The notes: generated by a model not told the origin, from the letters alone. A stretch of 64,000 bases of DNA from CAVRRZ01 sp963723745 (GCA_963723745.1 CAVRRZ010000005.1:744001-808000); one strand, 5' to 3'. Counted from the stretch's first letter, positions 42,082 to 50,740 are shown. Numbers and translations are program-made.

Positions 42082-42827
42082 GACGCCCCCGTGGTGGTGA
42101 GTCGGGACCCGGTGATGGCGGCCACGACGTCGTCGTGGTGCTGCTGGTCGCACGGGTAGGACGCGACGTTGCGGCCGAGACGGAGGACCTCGACCCGGTC
42201 GCTGACGGCGAACACCTCGGCGAGGTTGTGGCTGATCAGGACGACGGCCAGGCCGCGATCCTTGAGGCGCCGGATCAGGCCGAGCACCTGCTCCTTCTGC
42301 GCCAGCCCGAGGGCCGCCGTCGGCTCGTCGAGGATGACCATCCGCGGATTGCCGAGCAGGCTGCGGGCGATCGCCACGGACTGCCGCTGGCCGCCGGAGA
42401 GGCTCCCGACCGGGACGCGGAGGGAGCGCGGCCGGACGGCGAGCTCCTCCAGCAGCGCGACGGTCCGCCGCTCCATCTCGATCTCGTCGAGGACGGCGGC
42501 CCGGCTGCGCTCGTGGCCGAGGAAGAGGTTGGCGACGACGTCCAGGTCCTTGCACAACGCAAGGTCCTGGTACACCGTCGCGATCCCGAGCGCGGCGGCG
42601 TCGTTGGGATGGTGAATCCGGGCCGGCTTCCCCTCGAAGAGGATCTCGGCCCGGTCGGGGACGACCGTCCCCGACATCACCTTCACCAGGGAGGACTTGC
42701 CCGCGCCGTTGTCGCCGACGAGCGCGACCACCTCTCCCGCGTCGATGGAGAAGGAGGCGCCGTCCAGGGCGCGCACGGCGCCGTAGGCCTTGTGGACGTC
42801 CCGGAAGCTGACCAGGGGCGTGCTCAT
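42078..42827 (-). CDS. Sugar ABC transporter ATP-binding protein
   Basis: 249 residues: Walker A GDNGAGKSS, signature LSGGQRQSVAIARSL, Walker B MVILDEPTAALG and a switch His in LISHNL. It has one ATPase domain only, like FrcA, while many CUT2 ATPases (XylG, RbsA) are double-length; it presumably works as a homodimer. Confidence 0.93.
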   Translation of the reverse strand: MSTPLVSFRDVHKAYGAVRALDGASFSIDAGEVVALVGDNGAGKSSLVKVMSGTVVPDRAEILFEGKPARIHHPNDAAALGIATVYQDLALCKDLDVVANLFLGHERSRAAVLDEIEMERRTVALLEELAVRPRSLRVPVGSLSGGQRQSVAIARSLLGNPRMVILDEPTAALGLAQKEQVLGLIRRLKDRGLAVVLISHNLAEVFAVSDRVEVLRLGRNVASYPCDQQHHDDVVAAITGSRLTTTGAS

Positions 42828-42855
42828 CGCGGACCGGTCCGTTCGGGTCCCCCGC

Positions 42856-43977
42856 TCACAGGAGGCCCGCCTCGGTGCACGCGGCCTCGTACGCCTCGGT
42901 GCAGATGTCCTCGACCGGCCAGAAGCCCTCGGGCTCGAGCATCGTCGAGATGTTGTCGATCGTGATGACCTCGGTCGGGTACAGGTAGGCGTCGACCTCG
43001 TGACCCGACGGCGTGGTGCCGGTGCCGTTGATGATGTCGGCCGGCGGCTCTTCCCCCCGCGCGAGCGCGACGGCGAGCTCGGCCGTCCGCGCGGCGAAGA
43101 CCTTGATGGGCAGGTTGATGGTGTTGAACTGCTCGCCGGCGATGATCCGCTGCAGGCCGGCCTGGGCGCCGTCCTGGCCGGTGACCGGCAGCGTGGTCGG
43201 GTCGATCCCGGCGTTCTTCATGGCGGCGATGACGCCACCGGCGATGTCGTCGTTGGCCGCCCAGACGCCGACGAAGTTGTCCTTGCCGACTGCCGTGATC
43301 GCCTGGTCCATCTGCCGCTGGGCGTTGGTGCCGTCCCACTTCTCGGCGTCGTACTCCGCGGCGATGGTGAAGCCGGAGTCGTCCAGGACCGAGTGCGCGC
43401 CGGCCTTGTAGCGGAAGCCGAAGTCGTCGCTGGGGTCACCGTTGATCATGATGAGGTTGCCGGACGTGATGCCCCGCGCGTTCAGCTCGTCGACCAGGCT
43501 CTGCGCCATCTGAGCGCCGATCTCCTCGATCTCGGTGGAGACGAGGTAGTCGATGTTCGGGCTGTCGATCGTGGTGGCATAGCTGATCACCTCGACGCCG
43601 GCGTCGTGCGCGAGCTCGACCATGTTGACCGCGGCGGTCTTGTCCGTCGGCGCGAGCACGATGACGTCGACGTCGTTGGCGATGGCCGCCTGCACCTGGG
43701 AGAGCTGCGTGCCGGCGTCGCCCTTGGCGTTGTAGTAGGTGACCTCGCACTCGGGGCAGGACTCCTCGGCCTGCTGCTCGAAGACCACCCGGTCCTGCGC
43801 GTCCCATCGGGGGGTGATCAGGTCCGGCATCATGAACGCGATCCGCCCCTGATCCGAGGGTGCGTCGGCGGCCTCCGCGCCGGAGTTCTGGGCGGTGCAG
43901 CCCGTCAGGGCCACGGTGAGCAGCGCGACGGAGACGGACGCGGTGGACAGCATCCGGAACGGGGTTGGCCGGGTCAT
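42856..43977 (-). CDS. Sugar-binding lipoprotein of the ABC transporter
   Basis: 373 residues. Signal peptide with lipobox ALTGC (lipid Cys at 27), then a periplasmic-binding-protein type 1 fold: DVDVIVLAPTDKTAAVNMVELAHDAGVEVISYA, GVWAANDDIAGGVIAAMKNAG, LPVTGQDGAQAGLQRIIAG. Xylose-binding XylF-like. First gene of the import operon, behind the palindromes at 44104-44140. The actual sugar is inferred from the cluster to be an amino sugar. Confidence 0.92.
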   Translation of the reverse strand: MTRPTPFRMLSTASVSVALLTVALTGCTAQNSGAEAADAPSDQGRIAFMMPDLITPRWDAQDRVVFEQQAEESCPECEVTYYNAKGDAGTQLSQVQAAIANDVDVIVLAPTDKTAAVNMVELAHDAGVEVISYATTIDSPNIDYLVSTEIEEIGAQMAQSLVDELNARGITSGNLIMINGDPSDDFGFRYKAGAHSVLDDSGFTIAAEYDAEKWDGTNAQRQMDQAITAVGKDNFVGVWAANDDIAGGVIAAMKNAGIDPTTLPVTGQDGAQAGLQRIIAGEQFNTINLPIKVFAARTAELAVALARGEEPPADIINGTGTTPSGHEVDAYLYPTEVITIDNISTMLEPEGFWPVEDICTEAYEAACTEAGLL

Positions 43978-44103
43978 GACTGATGCCTCCTGGGCCCTGT
44001 GCGGGCGAGCGGTGGAAACCGGGCGGTGCGGACGGCGGAGCTGAGGTGCCGGGAGATCGCTGTGCGGACCTCGCGGTGGGGGCCGACTCTAACCACAACG
44101 AGG

Positions 44104-44140
44104 CAAAGAGGTCCAGACCTCTTTGGTCTGAACCTCTTTG
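44104..44140. promoter_or_regulatory. Tandem DasR/GntR-like operators upstream of the importer
   Basis: CAAAGAGGTC-CA-GACCTCTTTG is a perfect 10-bp-arm palindrome (44104-44125). A second, overlapping site GGTC-TG-AACCTCTTTG follows to 44140. It shares the AAAGAGGTCCAGACCT core with operator 1 at 34505, in a region otherwise unlike its surroundings. 127 bases before the binding-protein start. Confidence 0.8.
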
Positions 44141-44771
44141 CATGTCGTGTAGGTGTCGGGGCCGTGTCAGCGGCAGGTCGGCCCACCCCTCCCGGCTCGG
44201 GTCGGGCGCCCGGGTCGACCTCGCGCACCCTCGCCGATGCACACCCGGGTGTGGCCGTCGAAGGCGGACTTCCCGACCGAGAGCTTCGCTGACAGCCGTG
44301 TGGCGAGTGTCCTGGCGATCCCTCGGTGTCCAACACGAGGTGCCGACACGATCACGCCACGCCATCTCCGACTGCCAGCACGACGATCAGCAGCGCGACG
44401 AACACCGGGCCGGCCGGTGCAGCGACAGGCTGCAGGCCGACGACGTGATGACCGAGATGGCCCATTGCGTCCACCCCGGCCTGCGGCGCCAGCCCGGCCC
44501 GGCGTGCGACCCCACGGCCAAGCCCACTCGACGCGGACTGACCAGGAGATCCGCCACACGCCGTACACGAAGTCGGACGGTGGAACCGCCCGGCGACCGA
44601 CTCGACGTCCGACTTTCTCGGTCTCTCGGCCCACGGCCGATCGAGGGCCGAGCGCCAGAGCCTGTTCCCCACCATCGTCATGTGCGCCATCCCGTCGTTG
44701 CCGCTCCAGGAGCCGCAGAGACACCCGGTCGGGTGCGCTCTCCGCTGCAGCCCGCCGTCGCCGTGAGGTCG
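44141..44771. other. Gene-poor stretch between the importer and DUF4386 copy 2
   Basis: About 630 bases with no convincing gene of normal size. The only hint is a 37-codon reverse frame (44352-44465) for a hydrophobic peptide GPVFVALLIVVLAVGDG preceded by GGGGTGG, a possible small membrane protein with intermediate codon bias. An 8-bp-arm inverted repeat (44625-44632/44645-44652) is also present. Probably decayed sequence. Confidence 0.5.
44352..44465 (-). CDS. Possible 37-residue membrane peptide
   Basis: A short frame with a single hydrophobic helix (VFVALLIVVLAV) after a His/Gly-rich start MGHLGHHVVGL. A GGGGTGG lies five bases upstream. Third-position GC is lower than in neighbouring genes. 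Weak candidate. Confidence 0.22.
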   Translation of the reverse strand: MGHLGHHVVGLQPVAAPAGPVFVALLIVVLAVGDGVA

Positions 44772-45518
44772 TCAGCGCGCGGACGCGGCGGGCGGCAGGG
44801 CAGCGACGGCGGGAGGCCGGAATCCCCTCACGACCAGATACACGCCGAGCGAGAACTCCCGGACGGCGATCGGCAGCACGGCGACGGCGACGATCGGGGC
44901 ATCGCGCTCGTAGAGGCCGAAGAAGATCGCGATGTCGGAGGCGAGCAGCAGTGGCGCCCCGATCAGCCCGAGGGTCGGCAGGATCCGCGGCACCAGGCCG
45001 GACCGGTACAGCACGTAACCCAGGAACAGCGCGTTGAACACCGGCGCGAGGCTCTGCGAGAGCAGGAACGTCCAGTCGTAGGCAGCGCTCAGGGTCTGCC
45101 CGGCGGTGACCAGCGAGGCCGGGTCGGCGTCCGGAGTTCCGGCGAAGTCCTGCCGCAGGGTCAGCAGCGTGAGCACGCTGACAACGCCCACGAGGATGAG
45201 CGCGCCCTCCACCACCCGGGCGGCGACGAACCCGAGTGCGGCGGTCTCGCTCTGCCGCCGCATCACCGGGTACAGCACCACGGCGGTGCCGATGCAGGCC
45301 AGGGCGACGACGACCTCCGACAGGGCGGCCCACCGGACGCCGGTGTCGCTACCGGCGCCCAGCACGAAGTCGGTCTCGCCCCGCGCGTCCTGGTAGAGCG
45401 CGAGCGTCGGTATCGACACGAACGTGAGCAGGTACAGGATCCCGGCCGCGCGGGCGGTGCGCCGCAACGGGTCGACCCGGGCCGACGTGGACGGGCCGGT
45501 CGAGGTGGCGGTCTGCAT
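44772..45518 (-). CDS. DUF4386 family membrane protein (copy 2)
   Basis: 248 residues, about six membrane helices, near-identical to the protein at 17021-17758: long exact blocks such as RRTARAAGILYLLTFVSIP and QDARGETDFVLGAGSDTGVR. Differences cluster at both ends. Upstream similarity continues through the leader into the last codons of the response regulator gene. No two-component pair accompanies this copy. The AGGAGG of copy 1 has become GGGGGC here, so expression may be weaker. Confidence 0.85.
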   Translation of the reverse strand: MQTATSTGPSTSARVDPLRRTARAAGILYLLTFVSIPTLALYQDARGETDFVLGAGSDTGVRWAALSEVVVALACIGTAVVLYPVMRRQSETAALGFVAARVVEGALILVGVVSVLTLLTLRQDFAGTPDADPASLVTAGQTLSAAYDWTFLLSQSLAPVFNALFLGYVLYRSGLVPRILPTLGLIGAPLLLASDIAIFFGLYERDAPIVAVAVLPIAVREFSLGVYLVVRGFRPPAVAALPPAASAR

Positions 45519-45637
45519 GGCGAGCCCCCTCGGGGTGGTCGCCGGGCCCACCCGTGGGCGGCGGCGCCGTCGGCTCGGAAGCGCATCCTGGCAGCCGGAC
45601 CGGCCGGTGTCGATGGTCCTCGCGACGCCGTCCCGGA

Positions 45638-45667
45638 TTACAGCCCGGCGTCCCAGGCCTTGGCCAG
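45638..45667 (-). pseudogene. Tail remnant of a duplicated LuxR-type response regulator
   Basis: Nine codons plus stop reading LAKAWDAGL, equivalent to the end VARARDAGL of the regulator at 17869-18498 and at the same distance from the DUF4386 start. It marks the edge of the segment copied from around 17 kb. Confidence 0.65.
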
Positions 45668-45703
45668 GCAGGGACGACCCGGCGACCGCCACGGTTCGCC
45701 GGG

Positions 45704-47389
45704 TCAGCCGACCGGCAGGGCGACCGCGGACGGTGACGCGGCGGAGTGCCCGATGCGGTGGGTGACCGGGACGCCGTGGGTGGCCTGCCCCATCGGCTCG
45801 CTGGTGCCGAGATTGCGGGCGTAGCGCGGATGGGCGCCCCCGGATACCTGCAGCCGGATGCGGTGGCCGACGTCGAACCGGTGCGCGTTGTCGGGCAGCG
45901 TCGCCTCGACCGCCCGCTCCCCCGCCGGCTGGTCGCCGCCGGCCGGGTCGAGCCGGACCAGCCGGTCGGTGACGTTGACCGAGCGGCCGCGGGCATCGAC
46001 GTCGCACAGCCGGACGAAGACGTCGGCGTACGGGTTGTCGGAGGTCAGGCAGAGTGTGACGCGGGCGCCGCCCAGCAGGTCGACGGGCGCATCGAGCGGG
46101 TCGGTGGTGAAGGTGCGGACGTCGTCGCGCGCCTCGAGCCGGCGGTTGTCACGGCGGCCGGCGCGGAAGCTGAGCACCCGCCCGCCGACCGACGGGGTGG
46201 GGTCCATGGGGTCGTAGCGGAAGCCCGTCGTCCCGCCGTCCGCGGGCGGTTCCCGGTCGGTGAGCCGGCCACCGGCGGCGAGGAACCAGGTGCGCTCGGC
46301 GGCGTCCGGCGGCGGCCAGTCGTCCATGCCGCGCCACGTGTTGGCGCCGGTGAGGTAGACGCGCACGCGGTCGGGCCGCGGCGGCACCGGGGCGCCGCCG
46401 TCGACGGGCAGGTGGGTGGCGAGCCAGGCCAGGCTCTCGGCGGTGGTGACCCGGGGGTCGATGGTCACGTGCGCCCAGGGGCCCATCGTGAGGCCGACGT
46501 CGACGCCGCGGTCGCGCAGGACGGCGTACTGGTACAGCGTCTGCTCGACGAACCAGTCCTGCCAGCCGCTGACCAGCAGGGTGGGCACGGTGCTGGTGTG
46601 GACGGCGGCGGTGGCCCGGTAGCGGTCCCAGTAGGGGTCGTCCAGATCGGGGTGGTCGAGCCATTCGTCGAACCACGGCGCGGGGGTGCCGCCGAGCCGC
46701 TCGGGCAGGCCGTGCAGGGGCAGCCGGCTCAGGTGCGGGGCGAGCCGGCGGTCGGCGGTGAGCAGCCGGGTGGTGCCGCGAAGGGGGCCGAACAGCTCCT
46801 GGTGGGCGATGAGCTCGGTCCAGGTGGCGACGTTCTGCAGCTGGAAGGCGCCGTCGAGCAGGCCGGCCGCGGCGAGATCGTGCGGGCCGATGTGCAGCAC
46901 CATCGCCTTCAGTTCGGACGGCGGGTCGAGCGCGAGCGCCCACTGCGTGTAGCCGAGGTAGCTCGGGCCCAGCGTGGCCAGGCGCCCGTCGAACCAGGGC
47001 TGCTCGCGCAGCCAGGCGACGGTGTCCTGCCCGTCGTGCTCCTCGTGGACGACGGGCGTGAACTCGCCGTCGGAGCCGAACGTTCCGCGCACGCTCTGCA
47101 GCACCACCGCGTACCCGCGCCTGGCGTAGGGCAGGGCGAACAGCGCGGGAAAGGAGCCGTTGCGCCGGTAGGGCGAGCGCAGCAGCACGGTCGGGTGCCG
47201 CTCGGCGGTGTCGGGCAGGTAGACGTCGGCCTTGAGGACGGCGCCGTCGCGCATGGGGACGGTCTGGTCGCGGAGGACGCCGACCTGCGAGGTCGCCGGC
47301 GGCAGTCCCCACCGCCGCCGGATCGCCTCCGCCGCGAGCCGGGACGCGCGCGGCAGCGGCGCAGCAGCGCTGCGGTCGGTCGGCGGCAC
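45704..47389 (-). CDS. CocE/NonD-family hydrolase (S15 peptidase fold)
   Basis: 561 residues. The alpha/beta hydrolase part opens PMRDGAVLKADVYLP and holds the nucleophile in LGPSYLGYTQW (about residue 140), the acid in LVSGWQDWFVEQ and the His near GPWAHVTIDP. The C-terminal jelly-roll domain (DLLGGARVTLCLTSDNPYADVFVRLCDV) is typical of X-Pro dipeptidyl peptidase/cocaine-esterase relatives. GTG 47389 follows AGGGAGAA. Substrate unknown; an ester or acyl-peptide. Confidence 0.9.
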   Translation of the reverse strand: MPPTDRSAAAPLPRASRLAAEAIRRRWGLPPATSQVGVLRDQTVPMRDGAVLKADVYLPDTAERHPTVLLRSPYRRNGSFPALFALPYARRGYAVVLQSVRGTFGSDGEFTPVVHEEHDGQDTVAWLREQPWFDGRLATLGPSYLGYTQWALALDPPSELKAMVLHIGPHDLAAAGLLDGAFQLQNVATWTELIAHQELFGPLRGTTRLLTADRRLAPHLSRLPLHGLPERLGGTPAPWFDEWLDHPDLDDPYWDRYRATAAVHTSTVPTLLVSGWQDWFVEQTLYQYAVLRDRGVDVGLTMGPWAHVTIDPRVTTAESLAWLATHLPVDGGAPVPPRPDRVRVYLTGANTWRGMDDWPPPDAAERTWFLAAGGRLTDREPPADGGTTGFRYDPMDPTPSVGGRVLSFRAGRRDNRRLEARDDVRTFTTDPLDAPVDLLGGARVTLCLTSDNPYADVFVRLCDVDARGRSVNVTDRLVRLDPAGGDQPAGERAVEATLPDNAHRFDVGHRIRLQVSGGAHPRYARNLGTSEPMGQATHGVPVTHRIGHSAASPSAVALPVG

Positions 47390-47448
47390 GCGTTCTCCCT
47401 GGTGGAGGCGATGGCGGCGAGCCGACCCTAACCCCGCCGTCCGGTCGA

Positions 47449-47721
47449 CTACTCGCCTTCTCCGGCCTTGCCGATCCAGCGGCCTTCCTGCCGGCTGGCC
47501 GCCTCGCGCAGCCCGCGGTCGAGCGCCATGCGCGTGAGCTTGTACAGCGTGCCCTCGACCACGGCGACGGGGAGGAGCGTCTTCAGGCGCACGTCCTTCT
47601 GCGCGGTGTCCGGCACCGGGGCGCCGAACGCTGCCTCCCACAGCTTGGCGGCGACCTTCTGCCCGACGATTCCGGCCACGACGAGAATGGGGAGCTCGGC
47701 CTTCAGCAGTGTCTTCAGCAT
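47449..47721 (-). CDS. DUF4235 family protein
   Basis: 90 residues with an N-terminal hydrophobic helix (AELPILVVAGIVGQKVAAKLWEAAFG) and VVEGTLYKLTRMALDRG near the C-terminus, the DUF4235 pattern of small actinobacterial membrane-associated proteins. Unknown role. GAGGTGGG precedes the ATG. Divergent from the RibD-like gene across 146 bases. Confidence 0.82.
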   Translation of the reverse strand: MLKTLLKAELPILVVAGIVGQKVAAKLWEAAFGAPVPDTAQKDVRLKTLLPVAVVEGTLYKLTRMALDRGLREAASRQEGRWIGKAGEGE

Positions 47722-47867
47722 CGCCCACCTCTACCCCGCTTCAGCGGAGCGGACCACACGTTCGCTCCTGGGCTGGGGTCGGGAGCCGGTCTGGACACTC
47801 GTTCGCCGATGAGTCCGCCGCGCCCCCGGGGTCTGAGCCTCGTCGACCATCTGCGAGAGGGAGCACC

Positions 47868-48515
47868 GTGGAGCAGTTGTTGAAGGTCCAGAACCTGTTC
47901 CTGTCGAGTGACGGGTTCGGAACCGGCGAGGGGCAGAGCCTGGAGCGGCCGTTCGGCCACGCCAACCCGATGAGGCTGGCCGCCTGGGCCGGCGCCACGG
48001 CCAGCTGGCCGAACCGCACCGAGCCGGGCGGGAGCCGCGGCCTCGACGACTACTTCACCCGCGACTTCTCCCACAACGTCGGCGCCGAGATCATGGGTCG
48101 CAACAAGTTCAGCCCGCACCGCGGGACGTGGCAGGACCACGAGTGGCAGGGCTGGTGGGGCGACAATCCCCCGTTCCACACCCCGGTGTTCGTGCTCACC
48201 CACTTCCCGCGGCCGTCGCTCACGCTGTCGGACACCACGTTCCACTTCGTCGAGGGCGAGCCGGCCGCGGTCCTCGAGCAGGCGCGGGAGGCGGCCCAGG
48301 GCAAGGACGTCCGGCTCGGCGGCGGGGTCACCACGATTCGGGAGTTCCTCGACGCCGACCTCGTCGACACGATGCACGTGGCTATCTCGCCCGGCGTGAC
48401 GCTCGGATCGGGGGTGCGGCTGTGGAAATCACCCGACGAGCTGCGCGACCGCTTCCACCTCGAGGTGGTTCCCAGCCCGAGCGGCGTGATCCACCACATC
48501 TTCTGGCGGAAGTGA
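47868..48515 (+). CDS. RibD C-terminal/dihydrofolate reductase-fold protein
   Basis: 215 residues. NLFLSSDGFGTG near the start, EIMGRNKFSPHRGTW, PVFVLTHFPRP and VRLGGGVTTIREFLDADLVDTMHVAISPGVTLGSGVRLW are the standard marks of the DHFR-like RibD_C family in actinobacteria. NADPH-dependent reduction is likely; substrate unknown. GTG 47868 after GAGAGGGAG. Confidence 0.9.
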   Translation: MEQLLKVQNLFLSSDGFGTGEGQSLERPFGHANPMRLAAWAGATASWPNRTEPGGSRGLDDYFTRDFSHNVGAEIMGRNKFSPHRGTWQDHEWQGWWGDNPPFHTPVFVLTHFPRPSLTLSDTTFHFVEGEPAAVLEQAREAAQGKDVRLGGGVTTIREFLDADLVDTMHVAISPGVTLGSGVRLWKSPDELRDRFHLEVVPSPSGVIHHIFWRK

Positions 48516-48712
48516 CGGCGCAGGTGCTCGAACGGCTGGCATCGCTACGACAGCACCGGCGGGACGGCGAGCGGTCGCCGCACAAGCCGCTGCTCATCCC
48601 GACGGCCGGGCACCCCCCTGCCCGCTCGGCCGCACGTGGAGTGGCATCGGAGACAGGTCGTCCAGTGCCCGGTACTCGCGGCCTGAGCCTGCTGTCGGGG
48701 GCAACGCGACCG

Positions 48713-48934
48713 TCAGCCGTTCAGGTTCGGATCGCTCCCCCACTCGAGCCCGCACGACCGGCATGCCAGGGTCGGATCGTCCGGCCCCAGGACGCAGCCA
48801 CCGAGCACGACGAGTCCCTGGTCGGCCAGGTCGAACAGCTCGGACGACGGCATGCCCGTGATCAGCGGAACGGAGTCCTCCTGGCCGCAGCCAGGACACA
48901 TCCGCCCGGACTGGACGCCGACCGCTGCACTCAT
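48713..48934 (-). CDS. Small zinc-ribbon protein
   Basis: 73 residues with two cysteine pairs, MCPGCGQED near the start and ACRSCGLEW near the end, forming a zinc ribbon. Strong GAGGAGGAACG before the ATG. Function not recognised. Confidence 0.75.
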   Translation of the reverse strand: MSAAVGVQSGRMCPGCGQEDSVPLITGMPSSELFDLADQGLVVLGGCVLGPDDPTLACRSCGLEWGSDPNLNG

Positions 48935-49126
48935 CGTTCCTCCTCGATCCGGGACCTTCCCGTGACAACCGGAGGGAGCTTGGCAGCGGATACCGACAGA
49001 TTCACGGCGCCGATCCGAACCTTTCACCCGAAGGCGGGACGGTTCATGGCTCCGAGAGCGGCCCGCGCAGCAGCCCGCGGAGCCGGCAAAGCGCTGAGCG
49101 GCCCTCGTCGCGGTCGAGGCCGGCGA

Positions 49127-49260
49127 GACCCGAAGGACGTCGGCATCCAGACCCGCGCCGTCCTCGGCGCAGGACAGCCCTGGGACGTCGCCGCCACGGA
49201 GCACTTCCGCCGGACCGGCCGCGCCGCGGGCAACGGCTCGTTGATGCGGACGACGCCGCT
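49127..49260 (+). pseudogene. ADP-ribosylglycohydrolase (DraG) fragment
   Basis: About 44 codons reading DPKDVGIQTRAVL, then RRTGRAAGNGSLMRTTP, a conserved internal block of DraG-type ADP-ribosylglycohydrolases. Both flanks are lost; the block ends exactly at the stop of the opposing GIY-YIG gene. A truncated relic, possibly of an older defence or mobile module. Confidence 0.7.
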
Positions 49261-50086
49261 AGTTGGCGTTGAGACCGAAGCGCCGGGTGAGCAGCTTGAA
49301 CTTCCAGTACGACTCGATCTGCTCGATGGTGTCGTCGGGGGTGTTGCCGTCGACGACTTCCAGCACCGACACCTGGTACTGGCGGCGGCCGTGGCGGGCT
49401 ACAGCCTTGAGGCGGACGTCGCCGCCGTCCCCGCCGTTGGCGTACTCCAGCCAGCGGCCGAGCAGGCTGTCGGCACCCTTCGCCGAGCCGACGTACTGCT
49501 GTCCGGAGTCGACGTCCACCAGCAGGTACACGCCTTTCACCGCGCGCAGCACTTGCTGCCAGCCGTGAGGGAGGGTGGGGATGTCGTCGACCGGCCGGAC
49601 GAACTCGCGGAACCCGGGGAAACGGGGTTCGTACTGCTCGGCGATCTCGAGGACCGGCTTGGGCTGGTTGGCGGCTCGCTGCACCCAGGTCCGAGTGCCG
49701 GCGCCCCAGTCGATGACGACCTTGTCGGTGTAGTCGCCGAGGCGCTCGAGCAGCCTCAGGTCGTAGCCGTGGTATCCGGACACGTCGCCGCCGGTCAGGA
49801 CGTCAACGGTGCCGGCCGGGCAGGTGGTGAGGCCGGCGGCCTCGTAGAGGCCGACGAACACGGTCCTCCGGGCCTCGGTCACGATGAAGCTGGCGATCAG
49901 GTCGCCCACGTCGAACACGCTGCGATGCTGGACGCTCTGGTACCGCTCGAACGTGGATCTGTCGTTGCGCCAGGCCTCGTAGAGCCGACCGGGCTTCACC
50001 CGGTTGTCCTGGTGCCGGACCAGGCGGACCCCCGCCGGGTCGACGCCCTCGAGGGACAGCAGGTCGTTGAACGTCAGCATCGACAT
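49259..50086 (-). CDS. GIY-YIG nuclease-fold protein
   Basis: 275 residues. A unique N-terminal part (1-175) is followed by a GIY-YIG domain with GVYLLVDVDSGQQYVGSAKG (about 184-203), GRWLEYANGG and a late Glu/Lys/Tyr helix IEQIESYWKFKLLTR. The Arg and Glu expected for catalysis are in plausible places. Probably DNA cleavage in the defence context. Two ATGs two codons apart; the first is used here. Confidence 0.8.
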   Translation of the reverse strand: MSMLTFNDLLSLEGVDPAGVRLVRHQDNRVKPGRLYEAWRNDRSTFERYQSVQHRSVFDVGDLIASFIVTEARRTVFVGLYEAAGLTTCPAGTVDVLTGGDVSGYHGYDLRLLERLGDYTDKVVIDWGAGTRTWVQRAANQPKPVLEIAEQYEPRFPGFREFVRPVDDIPTLPHGWQQVLRAVKGVYLLVDVDSGQQYVGSAKGADSLLGRWLEYANGGDGGDVRLKAVARHGRRQYQVSVLEVVDGNTPDDTIEQIESYWKFKLLTRRFGLNAN

Positions 50087-50109
50087 CCCCCGGCTGAGCC
50101 GCGCATGGG

Positions 50110-50280
50110 TCAGCGACTCTCGTCGTCCCGCGGCGGAACGGCCGGGACGGCGGGCCGCCGGCGGGAGAAGCCGGGGTCGAACCGCTTGGTGACGTCGAGC
50201 TTGCCGGTGTCGGGTGCGGCGTGCTTGCCCGAGAGGGGCATCTTGAACTCGGCGGTCTCATCGGTGAAGTGCTTGGCCAC
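50110..50280 (-). CDS. 56-residue hydrophilic protein
   Basis: A short frame with strongly biased, native-looking codons: VAKHFTDETAEFKMPLSGKH, a DTGKLDVTKRFDPGF segment and an Arg/Pro-rich tail ending RDDESR. GTG start after GAGG. It is 23 bases upstream of the GIY-YIG gene and co-oriented, so likely in the same operon. No family recognised. Confidence 0.5.
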   Translation of the reverse strand: MAKHFTDETAEFKMPLSGKHAAPDTGKLDVTKRFDPGFSRRRPAVPAVPPRDDESR

Positions 50281-50740
50281 GGCCTCACGCTACGAAGCGG
50301 AACGGGGTTGGGCACGGTAGGCGCGAGAGGCATCCTGCACGGCTGGGACCGGAGGGGCGCATGTGGTCGATTTGTCGACTTGTCCCCTGGTCGATCAGGC
50401 CAGCGGCAGGGTGATGGACGACGGTGCAGCGCGCCCCCCGGGCGACGCCCTCACCGCCGTGGTGTCCCATCGGTCTCGTCGCGGACGCCTGGTTCCCGAG
50501 CTGCACGGTCGACCGCTCGTCCTCTGCCGGGCGCGCCTCCGCCCGCCAGCCGCCACGTGGCCTGGCATCGCGGACAGGTCTTCCAAGGCATTGCCTCGCC
50601 GGCTGAAAGGAGCCGACCCCGGCCAGGCCGATGTGTCCGGACTTGCCCTGGGTGGTGCCGGAATTGTGTCGGTACGGACCGATACGGTCCGCTCGGCGCG
50701 TCGGCCACCCGGTCGGACGCAGCGAGACACGGGGGACGGC
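50281..50740. other. 460-base intergenic stretch
   Basis: Holds the divergent promoters for the 56-residue gene and the DUF6308 gene. A reverse frame near 50595 reads CPRCQATW, a possible zinc-ribbon scrap with mixed codon bias. A segment around 50531-50605 is imperfectly repeated at 48618-48686. AT-richer bases cluster near 50655-50690 and may be the DUF6308 promoter. Confidence 0.4.

Noticed and set aside
39907..42159. 750-codon open frame on the + strand
   Set aside because: Antisense to the zinc dehydrogenase and permease genes, with no recognisable domain.
44141..44771. Forward frames through the gap before DUF4386 copy 2
   Set aside because: Poor codon bias and Arg/Pro/Ser-rich nonsense; treated as non-coding.
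48128..50320. 730-codon open frame on the + strand
   Set aside because: Runs through the RibD-like gene and two reverse genes; only its short DraG-like block (49127-49260) is meaningful and is listed as a fragment.
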